From Celerinatantimonas yamalensis (lineage in GTDB: Bacteria; Pseudomonadota; Gammaproteobacteria; Enterobacterales; Celerinatantimonadaceae): a stretch of DNA of 64,000 nucleotides. Of the stretch, positions 42,003 to 50,923 are shown piece after piece. Where the stretch lies: assembly GCF_046054155.1 (NCBI RefSeq), contig NZ_JBEQCT010000003.1, forward strand, positions 310,001-374,000, read 5' to 3'. Every line of letters begins with the position of its first letter. Positions within the stretch are counted from its first letter, which is position 1. The position numbers were made by a program, and so were the translations under genes. Under the pieces are notes generated by a model that had not been told where the DNA came from, searched no databases, and was given only the letters and a program-made list of their open reading frames with translations.

Positions 42003-42251
42003 ATGAGTCATGATCAGCGTAATAATCCGTTACACGGGTTAACCCTTGAAACCATCGTTACCCAACTTGTCGACCATTATGGTTGGCAAAGCTTAGCTCA
42101 GCAGATTGCTATTAACTGTTTTAAAAGCGATCCATCGATCAAATCATCGTTGAAGTTTTTGCGCCGAACCCCATGGGCACGAACCAAAGTAGAGGCGTTA
42201 TATTTGGCTACATTTGATCTGTCTAATCCATGGAATCAGAACAAAAGTTAA
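42003..42251 (+). CDS. VF530-family (DUF2132) small protein
   Basis: 82-residue protein matching the VF530 family, small helical DNA-binding-like proteins first described from Vibrio fischeri. Visible conserved blocks: NNPLHGLTLETIVTQLV, HYGWQSLAQQI, INCFKSDPSIKSSLKFLR and RTPWARTKVEALYL. The open frame extends 17 codons upstream, but ATG 42003 fits the family start (MSHDQRNNPLHG); GGAG lies 13 bases before it, a rather long spacing. It converges with bioA with an eight-base gap. Confidence 0.88.
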   Translation: MSHDQRNNPLHGLTLETIVTQLVDHYGWQSLAQQIAINCFKSDPSIKSSLKFLRRTPWARTKVEALYLATFDLSNPWNQNKS

Positions 42252-42259
42252 GCGGTTAT

Positions 42260-43555
42260 TTAAGCCGTTTGAGTTGGGCAATGTGATAGTTCGCGAGTCA
42301 CGCAGAGCATCGCTGAGGTGACTTGAGTGAGCTCTTTTGCGGTGATGACAAAAGGCGGCATAATATAGATCAGTTTGCCAAATGGGCGGATCCACACCCC
42401 CAACTCAACAAAGCGCTGTTGCATAGTGGCTAAATCCACAGCTTGATGCAACTCAATCACCCCAATCGCCCCCAGTATCCGTACATCTGCTACTGCGGCG
42501 AGGGCTTTCGCAGGGGCTAGTTCCCGCTCTAACTGGTTTTCAATTGCGTTAAGACGTTGTGGCCAGTCCATCTGCAATAGCCGCTGCGTGCTGGCAAGGG
42601 CAATGCTACAAGCTAAGGGATTGCCCATAAACGTTGGGCCGTGCATCAATACTCCAGCCGCGCTGTTATCAATACTATTGGCGACTTTTTCGCTGGTAAG
42701 CGTCGCGGACAATGTCATATAACCGCCGGTAAGTGCTTTACCAACACACATAATATCTGGTGAGATCTGCGCATGTTCGCAGGCAAAAAGTTTGCCAGTA
42801 CGGCCAAAGCCAGTGGCTATTTCATCGGCTATCAGCAGCAAATTATAGTCATCGCATAATGCCCGAACGCCTTTCAGATAGTTGGGATGATAGATCCGCA
42901 TTCCCCCAGCACCCTGGACAATCGGTTCTAAAATAATTGCGGCGATCTCTTGATGATGCTTAGCTAATAATTGCTTGAGCGGTATCAAATCATCAGGGTC
43001 CCATGGCTTACCAAAGCCGCATTGCGGCGGTTTACAAAATAGTTGCTGCGGTAAAAAGCCTTGATACATCCAGTGCATTGAATTGGTTGGATCGGTGACC
43101 GACATCGCCGCAAAGGTGTCGCCATGATAACCGCGGCCAATGGTTGCAAAACGGGTGCGAGTTTGACCGCGTCCTTGCCAGTATTGCATCGCCATTTTTA
43201 AAGCGACCTCGACGGCAACTGAACCTGAGTCAGCCAAGAATACTTTTTCCAAACCATCGGGCGTGATCTGAGCCAACAACGCACATAATTCCACCGCTGG
43301 CCGATGGGTGATCCCACCAAACATGACATGTGCCATCTGACTGAGCTGGTGTGATGCGGCGGCATTGAGTTCAGGAACATTGTAACCGTGGATACAGGCC
43401 CACCAAGAGGACATGGCATCAATTAGTTGCCGTCCATCTTCTAGTTCGAGATAGACGCCTTTGGCGCGTCTCACTGGGTAGCACGGCAGAGGATGGCTCA
43501 TGGCGGTGTAAGGGTGCCAAACATGGTGTTGATCACGCTCGATAATATCGTTCAT
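42260..43555 (-). CDS. bioA: adenosylmethionine-8-amino-7-oxononanoate aminotransferase
   Basis: PLP enzyme of biotin synthesis: converts KAPA to DAPA using SAM as amino donor. The 431 residues have HVWHPYTAMS, SSWWACIHGYNVPELN (substrate Trp/Tyr), FLADSGSVAVEVALKMA, IGRGYHGDTFAAMSV, LIADEIATGFGRTG (PLP Asp), and the Schiff-base Lys in DIMCVGKALTGGYM. It is divergent from bioBFCD, the standard gammaproteobacterial layout, and the shared intergenic region should hold the control sites. Confidence 0.97.
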   Translation of the reverse strand: MNDIIERDQHHVWHPYTAMSHPLPCYPVRRAKGVYLELEDGRQLIDAMSSWWACIHGYNVPELNAAASHQLSQMAHVMFGGITHRPAVELCALLAQITPDGLEKVFLADSGSVAVEVALKMAMQYWQGRGQTRTRFATIGRGYHGDTFAAMSVTDPTNSMHWMYQGFLPQQLFCKPPQCGFGKPWDPDDLIPLKQLLAKHHQEIAAIILEPIVQGAGGMRIYHPNYLKGVRALCDDYNLLLIADEIATGFGRTGKLFACEHAQISPDIMCVGKALTGGYMTLSATLTSEKVANSIDNSAAGVLMHGPTFMGNPLACSIALASTQRLLQMDWPQRLNAIENQLERELAPAKALAAVADVRILGAIGVIELHQAVDLATMQQRFVELGVWIRPFGKLIYIMPPFVITAKELTQVTSAMLCVTRELSHCPTQTA

Positions 43556-43910
43556 TAATTAATCTTTAGTAAATATTTTAGTTTTAATATATTAACAGAA
43601 TATCATTAGATCCCGGTGTAATGCGATGACTTGCGATAGCATTTAATTTTCTGCTTGGGGGCGAAATTACCTGCTGCTCGCGATGTAATGGCTTGCTATT
43701 TATCAGTCTCGTAACTTTCTGTCGATAGCGAATGGTTGACGAAAGGCGAGATTGGCAAAGGTGAATTGTTTTGTGTAGAGCGCATTGCTCGGTTCAATCG
43801 ATATACAAACACAAATCGATTAATAAATATTCTTTAGTAAAGGTGTAATTCATATAAAGTTGACAGCTGTGTGCAGCGCGCTAGACTATTCGTCAATTTT
43901 CATCACTTGA
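43556..43910. promoter_or_regulatory. divergent bioA/bioB control region
   Basis: 355 bases between divergent biotin operons. I could not find a clear BirA operator (TTGTAAACC with its inverted partner). Candidate elements are a perfect A/T palindrome TTAATATATTAA (43584-43595) and an 11-base direct repeat TCTTTAGTAAA, once 8 bases before bioA (43563-43573) and once nearer bioB (43831-43841). Control by BirA is thus unproven here. Confidence 0.5.
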
Positions 43911-43916
43911 TTGAGT

Positions 43917-44978
43917 ATGAGTATGAGCATGTCAGATTCAGTTCGCCATGACTGGTCGTTAGCAAAGGTTGACGCCCTATTTGCGCTGCCATTTAACGAC
44001 TTATTATTTCGTGCACAAACCGTTCACCGTCAGTTTTTTGATCCCAATGAAGTACAAATTTCTACCTTGTTATCGATAAAAACGGGGGCTTGTCCAGAAG
44101 ATTGTAAGTATTGTCCGCAAAGTGCTCGTTACGATACTGGCCTAGAGTCAGAGCGTTTAATGGAAGTTGAACAAGTTATCCAAGAAGCTAAAAAAGCCAA
44201 ACAAAATGGCTCGACCCGTTTTTGTATGGGGGCGGCTTGGAAAAATCCTAAAGAGCGGGATATGCCCTATTTGCTGAAGATGGTCGAAGGGGTGAAATCG
44301 TTAGGAATGGAAACGTGTATGACCCTTGGCATGCTCGATCAAAATCAAGCGCAAGTTCTCGCTGAAGCTGGGCTTGATTATTACAATCACAACCTAGATA
44401 CCTCTCGTGACTACTACGATAAAATTATTACAACCCGCACTTATGATGATCGCCTAGATACGCTAGAAAATGTCCGTAATGCTGGAATGAAAGTGTGCTC
44501 GGGTGGGATCATGGGCTTAGGTGAAAGCGCTACCGACCGCAGTAGTTTATTGATGCAGCTGGCAAATCTGCCCATTCAGCCACAAAGCGTGCCGATCAAT
44601 ATGTTGGTGAAGGTGAAAGGAACACCGCTGGAAGATGCGGCCGATCTTGATCATTTTGATTTTATCCGCTGCATTGCTGTTGCGCGGATTATGATGCCTC
44701 AATCGCACGTACGCCTATCGGCAGGTCGGGAGTCGATGAATGAACAAACGCAAGCGTTATGTTTTATGGCGGGTGCTAACTCAATCTTTTACGGCTGCAA
44801 GTTATTGACCACTCCGAATCCAGAAGAAAGCGAAGACATGCGCTTGCTGCGTAAATTAGGGATGCGACCTGAGGCCGTTTCAACCCATTTAGGCAATCAA
44901 GAAGAGGAAGAGCGACTATACCGGCGAATGGCGACTCAGCAGACTAGCCATGATGAAAACTTCTATGACGCCTCCTAA
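43917..44978 (+). CDS. bioB: biotin synthase
   Basis: Radical-SAM enzyme that inserts sulphur into dethiobiotin. The [4Fe-4S] motif CPEDCKYCPQSARY lies near residue 60; GLDYYNHNLDTS, GGIMGLGE, CMTLGML and VRLSAGRE match the [2Fe-2S]-binding and substrate regions. About 353 residues. The start is ambiguous: TTG 43911 and ATGs at 43917, 43923 and 43929 sit in a hexamer repeat (ATGAGT/ATGAGC) and no good ribosome site favours one. First gene of bioBFCD; bioF starts right after its stop. Confidence 0.97.
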   Translation: MSMSMSDSVRHDWSLAKVDALFALPFNDLLFRAQTVHRQFFDPNEVQISTLLSIKTGACPEDCKYCPQSARYDTGLESERLMEVEQVIQEAKKAKQNGSTRFCMGAAWKNPKERDMPYLLKMVEGVKSLGMETCMTLGMLDQNQAQVLAEAGLDYYNHNLDTSRDYYDKIITTRTYDDRLDTLENVRNAGMKVCSGGIMGLGESATDRSSLLMQLANLPIQPQSVPINMLVKVKGTPLEDAADLDHFDFIRCIAVARIMMPQSHVRLSAGRESMNEQTQALCFMAGANSIFYGCKLLTTPNPEESEDMRLLRKLGMRPEAVSTHLGNQEEEERLYRRMATQQTSHDENFYDAS

Positions 44979-46157
44979 ATGATGAACTTTGCTAATCGCT
45001 TTGCGCAGCTGCAAGCGCGTAAAAACCAAGCTTTATTTCGACAGATTCAAGTTAACGATGCTCCGACTGGACGCACATTTGAATGTAACCGACAACGTTA
45101 TCTTAATTTTTCCAGCAATGATTATCTAGGCTTGGCGGCTCATCCGCTAGTGATCAAGGCCTACCAACAAGGCGCCGCGAGTTATGGTGTGGGTTCTGGA
45201 GGGTCACCGTTAGTGACGGGGTTTCAGCGCCCGCATGCGATACTCATCGAGCAGTTATGTGACTGGCTCGACCGTCCGGCTGCGATCCTGCTTAATAGCG
45301 GCTTTGCCGCAAATCAGTTAGCGCTTAAAACTTTGCTCGGAAAGGGTGATTTGGTTGTGCAAGATAAGCTCAATCATGCGTCATTGATTGATGCTGCCTT
45401 ATCGACTGCTGCTACCAGTCAACGCTTTTTACATAATCAGCCGCAAAGTTTAGCCGCGCGATTGCAGCGCAGCGTTGCGTCAAATCGTCTGGTAGTGACT
45501 GAAGGGATCTTTAGTATGGATGGGGATGCGGCACCGATTGCACCAATCAAGGCTATCTGCCAGCAACAAAATGCGTGGTTAATGGTTGATGATGCGCATG
45601 GCTTGGGCGTGCGCGGCGTGCAGGGGCGGGGCAGCTGCGCAGTGGCGCAAATTAACCCTGATTTGTTAATGGCGACTTTTGGCAAAGCGCTTGGGGTGGG
45701 TGGGGCAATGCTCTCTGGCAGTATAGAGTTAATGGAATTGTTTACTAACTTAGGGCGTGAATTTATCTACTCCACAGCCATGCCTGCTGCGCAAGCCTGT
45801 GCGGTAAGCGCAGCGATTAAACTGGTTCGGACCACTGATTTGCCGCAGATTTTAATCGCGCGTATTGAGCAGTTTAAGACACTGATGCAGCAGACCTCTT
45901 GGCGCTTGCTTCCCTCTGACAGTGCGATTCAGCCGCTATGGGTTGGTCAAGCTTCAACAGCGTTGGCTCTTTCGAGCTCACTGCGTGAGCACGGGTTTTG
46001 GGTGAGCGCGATTCGCCCTCCGACTGTACCTGCTGGACAGGCTCGACTGCGCATTACCCTAACGGCTGCCCACACCAAGGATGATATTACGCGCTTGGTT
46101 AAGGCGCTCTCTTGTTTGGCAAGCGTGTTTAACGAGGCCAATCATGGTCATCACTGA
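44979..46157 (+). CDS. bioF: 8-amino-7-oxononanoate synthase
   Basis: PLP enzyme that condenses pimeloyl-ACP or -CoA with alanine to form KAPA. The 392 residues show YLNFSSNDYLGLAAHP, GVGSGGSPLVTG, ILLNSGFAANQLALK, VDDAHGLGVRG and the Schiff-base Lys in ATFGKALGVGGAM. The gene begins directly after the bioB stop codon and its last 14 bases overlap bioC, so the four genes form a tight operon. It shares its fold with CqsA in this window, but not the CqsA signatures. Confidence 0.96.
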   Translation: MMNFANRFAQLQARKNQALFRQIQVNDAPTGRTFECNRQRYLNFSSNDYLGLAAHPLVIKAYQQGAASYGVGSGGSPLVTGFQRPHAILIEQLCDWLDRPAAILLNSGFAANQLALKTLLGKGDLVVQDKLNHASLIDAALSTAATSQRFLHNQPQSLAARLQRSVASNRLVVTEGIFSMDGDAAPIAPIKAICQQQNAWLMVDDAHGLGVRGVQGRGSCAVAQINPDLLMATFGKALGVGGAMLSGSIELMELFTNLGREFIYSTAMPAAQACAVSAAIKLVRTTDLPQILIARIEQFKTLMQQTSWRLLPSDSAIQPLWVGQASTALALSSSLREHGFWVSAIRPPTVPAGQARLRITLTAAHTKDDITRLVKALSCLASVFNEANHGHH

Positions 46158-46917
46158 CAGTAAAGCCGCTATTGCACGGCATTTTAGCCAAGCGGCAGCG
46201 CACTATCAACAGCATGCACAATTGCAACGTATCTCAGGGCAAACATTGCTCGCCTATGCTTCATCAAAATCGGTTGCTTTGTGCCTTGATTTAGGGTGTG
46301 GGAGTGGTCAGTTTTTATCGGCGTTAACTGATAATAGCGAAGACGTCATTGGCCTTGATCTATCGGCAGCGATGCTAAAACAGAGCCGAATGCATCGTCA
46401 GTCGGTAAAATTATTGCAAGGCGATGCAGAGCAGTTGCCTCTGCAATCGGGGTGTGTATCACGTATTTTTTCTAATTTAGCACTGCAATGGTGCGGCGAT
46501 CTCAGTGCGGCTTTAAGTGAATGTTATCGCGTCCTTCAGCCTAGCGGACAGTTACTTTTTAGTACGTTGACGTGTGGTACCTTGGATGAATTAGCGCAGA
46601 GCTTTGCCCAGGTGGACGATCACGTGCATATTCGTCCTTTCTTAACGCTGGCGCAGATCCAGCGGGCTAGTCAATCCAGCCCTTGGTGCACTTGTCAATT
46701 GACTCCCCAGCCAGTGGTGTTGGCGTATGCCAATGGTATTGATGTGCTACGAGAACTAAAAGGATTTGGTGCCAACTATCTTCACCAGCGCCGTCCCGGC
46801 CTCATGACTCCGCGTCAGCTGGCAGTGATGGAGCACTATTATCGCGAGCACTTTAGCAATGCCAAAGGGCAGCTGCTAGCGAGCTATCAAATTATCTATG
46901 GAGTCTTGAGCAAATGA
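46144..46917 (+). CDS. bioC: malonyl-ACP O-methyltransferase
   Basis: SAM-dependent methylase that caps malonyl-ACP so fatty-acid synthesis can build the pimeloyl chain. The 257 residues have AIARHFSQAAAHYQQHAQLQR, the SAM motif CLDLGCGSGQFL (near residue 50), GLDLSAAMLKQ, GDAEQLPLQSG and IFSNLALQWCGDL. A longer open frame exists, but ATG 46144 sets the family N-terminus and overlaps bioF by 14 bases. Overlaps bioD by four bases (ATGA). Confidence 0.94.
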   Translation: MVITDSKAAIARHFSQAAAHYQQHAQLQRISGQTLLAYASSKSVALCLDLGCGSGQFLSALTDNSEDVIGLDLSAAMLKQSRMHRQSVKLLQGDAEQLPLQSGCVSRIFSNLALQWCGDLSAALSECYRVLQPSGQLLFSTLTCGTLDELAQSFAQVDDHVHIRPFLTLAQIQRASQSSPWCTCQLTPQPVVLAYANGIDVLRELKGFGANYLHQRRPGLMTPRQLAVMEHYYREHFSNAKGQLLASYQIIYGVLSK

Positions 46918-47612
46918 GTCGTAATCGGTATCCAATTTTATTTGTCACGGGGACCGATACTGAAGTCGGCAAAACGGTGATAAGTTGTGCTTTACTGCAA
47001 GCTTTTCAACAGCACCATGTGATAGCCGATGGGTTTAAGCCACTGGCTTCAGGCGCGAAGTGGATTGATGGCCAACTGCGCAATGAAGACGGGCTTGCAC
47101 TGCAAGCATATAGTGCTCGTCGCTTAGATTACACGGTGGTCAACCCGAATACCTTTGAACCGGCGATTGCGCCACATATCGCCTCTCGAATAGCCCACCA
47201 ATCTGTCGATATTAGGCTTTTGGATGGCCAGCTGGAAGATTTAGTCCAAGGCAGCGAGCAAGTGATTATTGAGGGGGCTGGTGGCTGGCAAGTTCCACTC
47301 AATGACAGACAGCGTTTTGCCGATTGGGTCGGTGGTCATCATTGGCCGGTAATATTGGTTGTGGGTATTCGCTTAGGCTGCATTAACCATGCGTTGCTCA
47401 GCGCCGAGTCGATTCGCCAAATGGGGTGTACTCTCGTGGGGTGGATAGCTAATCATTGCCAGCCCAGCACTCCTGTATTGGATGAAAATGTTAGCTATTT
47501 ACAAGTCCATTTGAAGGCTCCCAAGCTGGGCTCGATTGGCTATCGGACACGCGTGGATGTTGCAGATATTGCCCATGATTTAGATATATCAGTGTTGTTA
47601 AAAGATGACTAA
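46914..47612 (+). CDS. bioD: ATP-dependent dethiobiotin synthetase
   Basis: Closes the ureido ring of DAPA with CO2 and ATP to make dethiobiotin. The 232 residues carry the P-loop FVTGTDTEVGKTVISCALL, the substrate Lys/Ser region FKPLASGAKW, and EGAGGWQVPLND (metal-binding Glu). Overlaps bioC by ATGA. Last gene of the biotin operon; about 200 AT-rich bases with no clear terminator separate it from htpX. Confidence 0.96.
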   Translation: MSRNRYPILFVTGTDTEVGKTVISCALLQAFQQHHVIADGFKPLASGAKWIDGQLRNEDGLALQAYSARRLDYTVVNPNTFEPAIAPHIASRIAHQSVDIRLLDGQLEDLVQGSEQVIIEGAGGWQVPLNDRQRFADWVGGHHWPVILVVGIRLGCINHALLSAESIRQMGCTLVGWIANHCQPSTPVLDENVSYLQVHLKAPKLGSIGYRTRVDVADIAHDLDISVLLKDD

Positions 47613-47809
47613 TCAAGTTATTGTTGAGTGAACAAAGCGAAGAAAATTTTTATTGATTATATAAAAACCGAATATAAACCCAATAATATTCCGAATAACA
47701 GATGCTTGACTCCTATTAGGATACAGCTAATATCCAATCTGATAGTTGATCATTCAATGATTAGCTAATAGTGGTTATCTCTTAGTTACTTTTAACGGTA
47801 GGCGTTAAC

Positions 47810-48682
47810 ATGAAACGTGTATTGCTGTTTATTCTGACCAACTTAGCCGTTGTGCTAGTGTTGGGAATTGTTCTTAATATTGTCTTCGCGGTGACAGGCT
47901 TGAACACGCGAAGTTATACAGGTTTATTAGTGTTAGCCAGTGTCTTCGGGTTTGGCGGAGCGTTTATATCACTTTTGATGTCTAAATGGATCGCTAAACG
48001 CTCGGTGGGTGCTCAAGTCATTACGCAGCCACGAGATGCTCAAGAGTATTGGTTAGTGGATACGGTCAAACGCCAAGCGAATGCAGCGGGTGTTGGCATG
48101 CCGGAAGTGGCTATCTATCAGTCGCCAGAAGTGAATGCTTTTGCCACTGGTGCGAGTAAAAATAATTCGTTGGTGGCGGTAAGCTCTGGTCTGCTTGATA
48201 GCATGACCCGCGATGAAGCCGAGGCGGTACTGGCCCATGAAATTAGCCATATTGCCAATGGTGATATGGTCACTTTGACGCTGGTACAAGGCGTGGTCAA
48301 CACCTTCGTGATCTTTTTAGCGCGAGTGGTGGCCGGTATTATTGCCAACGTCGGCAATAACAGTGATGACGATCGTCCGGCTATGGGCGGCCTCGCTTAT
48401 ATGGCCACTGTGTTCGTGTTAGAGATGGTATTTGGCTTGTTGGCTTCAGTGATAGTGATGTGGTTCTCGCGTCAGCGAGAATTTCGCGCTGATGCCGGCA
48501 GTGCTAAGTTAGTCGGTAAACAAAAAATGATCGCCGCCCTGCAGCGTTTAGATCACAGTCATGAAAGTGAGCTGGAAGGCGCAATGAGCGCATTTGGTAT
48601 TAACGGTAAAACGTCATTTAGTGAACTGTTTATGTCTCATCCTCCCATTGCAAAACGTATCGACGCATTGCGCCAGTTGTAA
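47810..48682 (+). CDS. htpX: membrane-bound zinc protease HtpX
   Basis: M48-family metalloprotease in membrane-protein quality control. The 290 residues have two N-terminal TM helices (about 4-28 and 35-57), the cytoplasmic zinc motif LAHEISHIANGDM (near residue 142), two more TM helices (about 157-178 and 195-218), and the third zinc ligand Glu in RQREFRADAGSAKL. The C-terminal FMSHPPIAKRIDAL is conserved. It is often under CpxR or sigma-32 control; no such box was recognised here. A strong terminator follows. Confidence 0.96.
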   Translation: MKRVLLFILTNLAVVLVLGIVLNIVFAVTGLNTRSYTGLLVLASVFGFGGAFISLLMSKWIAKRSVGAQVITQPRDAQEYWLVDTVKRQANAAGVGMPEVAIYQSPEVNAFATGASKNNSLVAVSSGLLDSMTRDEAEAVLAHEISHIANGDMVTLTLVQGVVNTFVIFLARVVAGIIANVGNNSDDDRPAMGGLAYMATVFVLEMVFGLLASVIVMWFSRQREFRADAGSAKLVGKQKMIAALQRLDHSHESELEGAMSAFGINGKTSFSELFMSHPPIAKRIDALRQL

Positions 48683-48693
48683 GCCAACTATGC

Positions 48694-48721
48694 AGAGCCA
48701 AGCGTTCAGCTTGGCTCTTTT
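48694..48721 (+). terminator. intrinsic terminator of htpX
   Basis: AGAGCCAAGC and GCTTGGCTCT pair perfectly over ten bases around GTTCA and are followed by TTT. It starts 12 bases after the htpX stop. Confidence 0.9.
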
Positions 48722-49167
48722 GCCTCAAGTTCCGTTCTCAACATTGTCTTAGTGCGTGCACTTTTATGGTGTCACTTCCGCATCATTCATTTTTAAATAG
48801 GCTCTAACGCGATACGCTTGCTGTTTGTATATCCACTTTTTGAATAGCTAACTCATTCCCTTTGAGCTTCCCTCTCGGATCAACTGCGTTTCAGTATACG
48901 GGCTGGCTATCTGAGTGGGTGAAAACCAGATAAAAGCGCTGAGTCGGTTCCTGTTTTTTGCGAGGATCGTTAGTCAGTCTATCGAGAATGCTTTCTTGCA
49001 CCGAAAGTTGAGTATTTTTTGCTCTACAATGGTTCGCTTTGATCAATCTGGTGCCCCATCAACGCAACAAAATCCATTATTGATTCATTTATTTATTAAA
49101 AATGAACGTTTTTCTCCCTATGAAAGGCCCTTACCATTACATGGCATATATCGTGCTTATCAAAAAT
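48722..49167. other. region upstream of the pyrimidine transporter operon
   Basis: A frame in phase with the ATPase gene is open from 48915, but its product has no family match and no good ribosome site, so I treat it as non-coding leader. TATCTG/CAGATA (48908-48932) is a weak inverted repeat. The promoter was not located, but an operator follows directly. Confidence 0.45.
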
Positions 49168-49181
49168 TAACCAATTGGTCA
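49168..49181. promoter_or_regulatory. RutR-like operator before the pyrimidine transporter operon
   Basis: Palindrome ACCAATTGGT (49170-49179) with outer T/A pair, containing TTGGTCAGG (49175-49183). The same nonamer occurs in two palindromes upstream of preT. The half-site TGGTCA matches that of the E. coli RutR operator (TTGACCA-nn-TGGTCAA). It lies 34 bases before the ATPase start, so is well placed for repression. Confidence 0.75.
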
Positions 49182-49214
49182 GGAATTTTCATTAATAGCG
49201 TTAAGGAAAACATC

Positions 49215-50048
49215 ATGAATCAACCTCTTCGGGTTTTGACCTGTGAATCCATGAGTGAAGCTGAAGCTAATCCACATTTTCGACCAGTGGTGAAAACGAA
49301 AGCGCTAAATGTGATCTATCCAGCAGCTGATCAACCTGTCCACGCATTGTCCAACATTGATCTGGTTATTGGTAAAGGTGAGTTTGTTTCCTTGATTGGG
49401 CCATCAGGATGCGGCAAAACAACATTATTGCGGGTCATTGCAGACCTTGAACCGATCACCTCTGGCACGGTATTCGTTAATGAAATGAGTCCATCAGAGG
49501 CGCGTCAGGCGCGAGCTTATGGTTATGTTTTTCAAGCGCCAACGTTGTTAATGTGGCGAACGGTGCTGGAAAATGTGATGTTGCCTTTGATTATTCAGCG
49601 GCGGCCAGTGCAAGAAGTGCAGCAAATTGCTAAAGAACAATTAGCGAAGGTTGGCCTGCAAGGCTTTGAAGATAAATATCCTTGGCAGCTCTCTGGGGGC
49701 ATGCAACAAAGAGTGTCAATTGCTCGAGCTCTGGGGTTTGAGCCAAAAATATTGATGATGGATGAGCCGTTTGGTGCTCTGGATGAAATCACTCGTAATC
49801 ATCTTAACCAGCAACTGCAAGAGCTTTGGCTTGAGCAGCAACGAACCGTCGTATTTGTCACGCATTCTATTTCTGAAGCGGTCTATCTGTCGACCAAAAT
49901 TGTGGTGATGTCACCGCGCCCAGGGCGCATAGTTGACATTATCGACTCCCCATTACCACGCGAACGCAGCGCGGCGCTGCGCGATAGTGAAGCATTTATT
50001 CAACTCGCCCAACAGGTGCGAGATGCGCTTAAGGATGGGGCATTATGA
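49215..50048 (+). CDS. pyrimidine-type ABC transporter, ATP-binding protein
   Basis: ATPase of the nitrate/taurine/hydroxymethylpyrimidine class. About 277 residues with Walker A GPSGCGKTT, Q-loop YVFQAPTLLMWRTVLENVML, signature LSGGMQQRVSIARALG, Walker B ILMMDEPFGALDE and switch His in VFVTHSISEAVYL. ATG 49215 has AAGGAAAA upstream; earlier open sequence is non-coding. It overlaps the next permease by ATGA. Its place within the pyrimidine degradation cluster, with a shared operator, supports pyrimidine uptake; the exact substrate (uracil, thymine or a precursor) is inferred. Confidence 0.9.
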   Translation: MNQPLRVLTCESMSEAEANPHFRPVVKTKALNVIYPAADQPVHALSNIDLVIGKGEFVSLIGPSGCGKTTLLRVIADLEPITSGTVFVNEMSPSEARQARAYGYVFQAPTLLMWRTVLENVMLPLIIQRRPVQEVQQIAKEQLAKVGLQGFEDKYPWQLSGGMQQRVSIARALGFEPKILMMDEPFGALDEITRNHLNQQLQELWLEQQRTVVFVTHSISEAVYLSTKIVVMSPRPGRIVDIIDSPLPRERSAALRDSEAFIQLAQQVRDALKDGAL

Positions 50049-50923
50049 ACATCAGTTTAGGTGTCGCAAAGCGCTATGGCATACCGATGACGGTCGTGTT
50101 GGGGATTGTGTTTATCCTTTGGTATGCCTTAGCTATTGCCATGAATGCACAAGCGGTGATCGCGCGCGTATTGCCAAGTGATTGGTCAGTGAGTCAGTTG
50201 GTTGTGGCATGTTGGAACATGTCAAGACCGGTGCTGCCAACTCCCCATCAAATTATTATCGATATTTTCAATAGTATGACGCAATGGCCCGTTAGTTCAC
50301 CGCGTAATATCCTCTATCATGCGTGGGTCACAGGAGAGGCCGCATTAACTGGGTTTGTCATGGGGTGCATACTGGGCATTGCGCTGGCCGTTATCATTGT
50401 CCACTCCAAAATGTTAGATCGCGCGTTGCTCCCCTGGATTGTCGCCTCACAAACGATTCCGGTATTGGCGATAGCCCCGATTGTTCTGGTTATTTTAGGC
50501 AGTTTAGGTGTGACTGGCTTATTCCCCAAAGCGGTGATTGCCATGTATTTGTGCTTTTTCCCCATTACTTTGGCGATGGTGCAGGGGCTGCGTGCTCCCC
50601 CTAAATTGCAAATGGAGTTATGTCATACCTATGCAATGACGCCACTTGACACATTTAGGCTATTACGGTTTCCATCGTCGCTGCCTTATCTATTTCCCGC
50701 TTGCCGAGTCGCTATTGCCGCAGGATTAGTGGGCACCATGGTGGCAGAGCTACCCACGGGTGCCCAAGCAGGATTAGGTGCGCGGTTATTAGTGGGGTCG
50801 TATTATGGGAATACCTTGATGATCTGGTCAGCATTGGTCGTTGCATCGTTATTAGGATTATCGTTAACGGGGCTAGTCAGTGTGGTTGAATATTGGGTGA
50901 TGCGGACAAGGAGAATCGCGTGA
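50045..50923 (+). CDS. pyrimidine-type ABC transporter permease 1
   Basis: Inner-membrane subunit, 292 residues, of the SsuC/TauC-like family. A TM near 15-35 precedes a periplasmic loop with RPVLPTPHQIIIDI, then about five more TM helices. The ATPase-docking EAA loop reads ELCHTYAMTPLDTFRLLRFPSSLPYLF (about 195-220). Start overlaps the ATPase gene (ATGA), end overlaps permease 2 (GTGA), so all three are translationally coupled. Confidence 0.9.
   Translation: MNISLGVAKRYGIPMTVVLGIVFILWYALAIAMNAQAVIARVLPSDWSVSQLVVACWNMSRPVLPTPHQIIIDIFNSMTQWPVSSPRNILYHAWVTGEAALTGFVMGCILGIALAVIIVHSKMLDRALLPWIVASQTIPVLAIAPIVLVILGSLGVTGLFPKAVIAMYLCFFPITLAMVQGLRAPPKLQMELCHTYAMTPLDTFRLLRFPSSLPYLFPACRVAIAAGLVGTMVAELPTGAQAGLGARLLVGSYYGNTLMIWSALVVASLLGLSLTGLVSVVEYWVMRTRRIA

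Noticed and set aside
48915..49214. In-frame N-terminal extension of the pyrimidine ABC ATPase
   Set aside because: The extension has no homology and contains an operator sequence; ATG 49215 has a good ribosome site and gives the normal family length.
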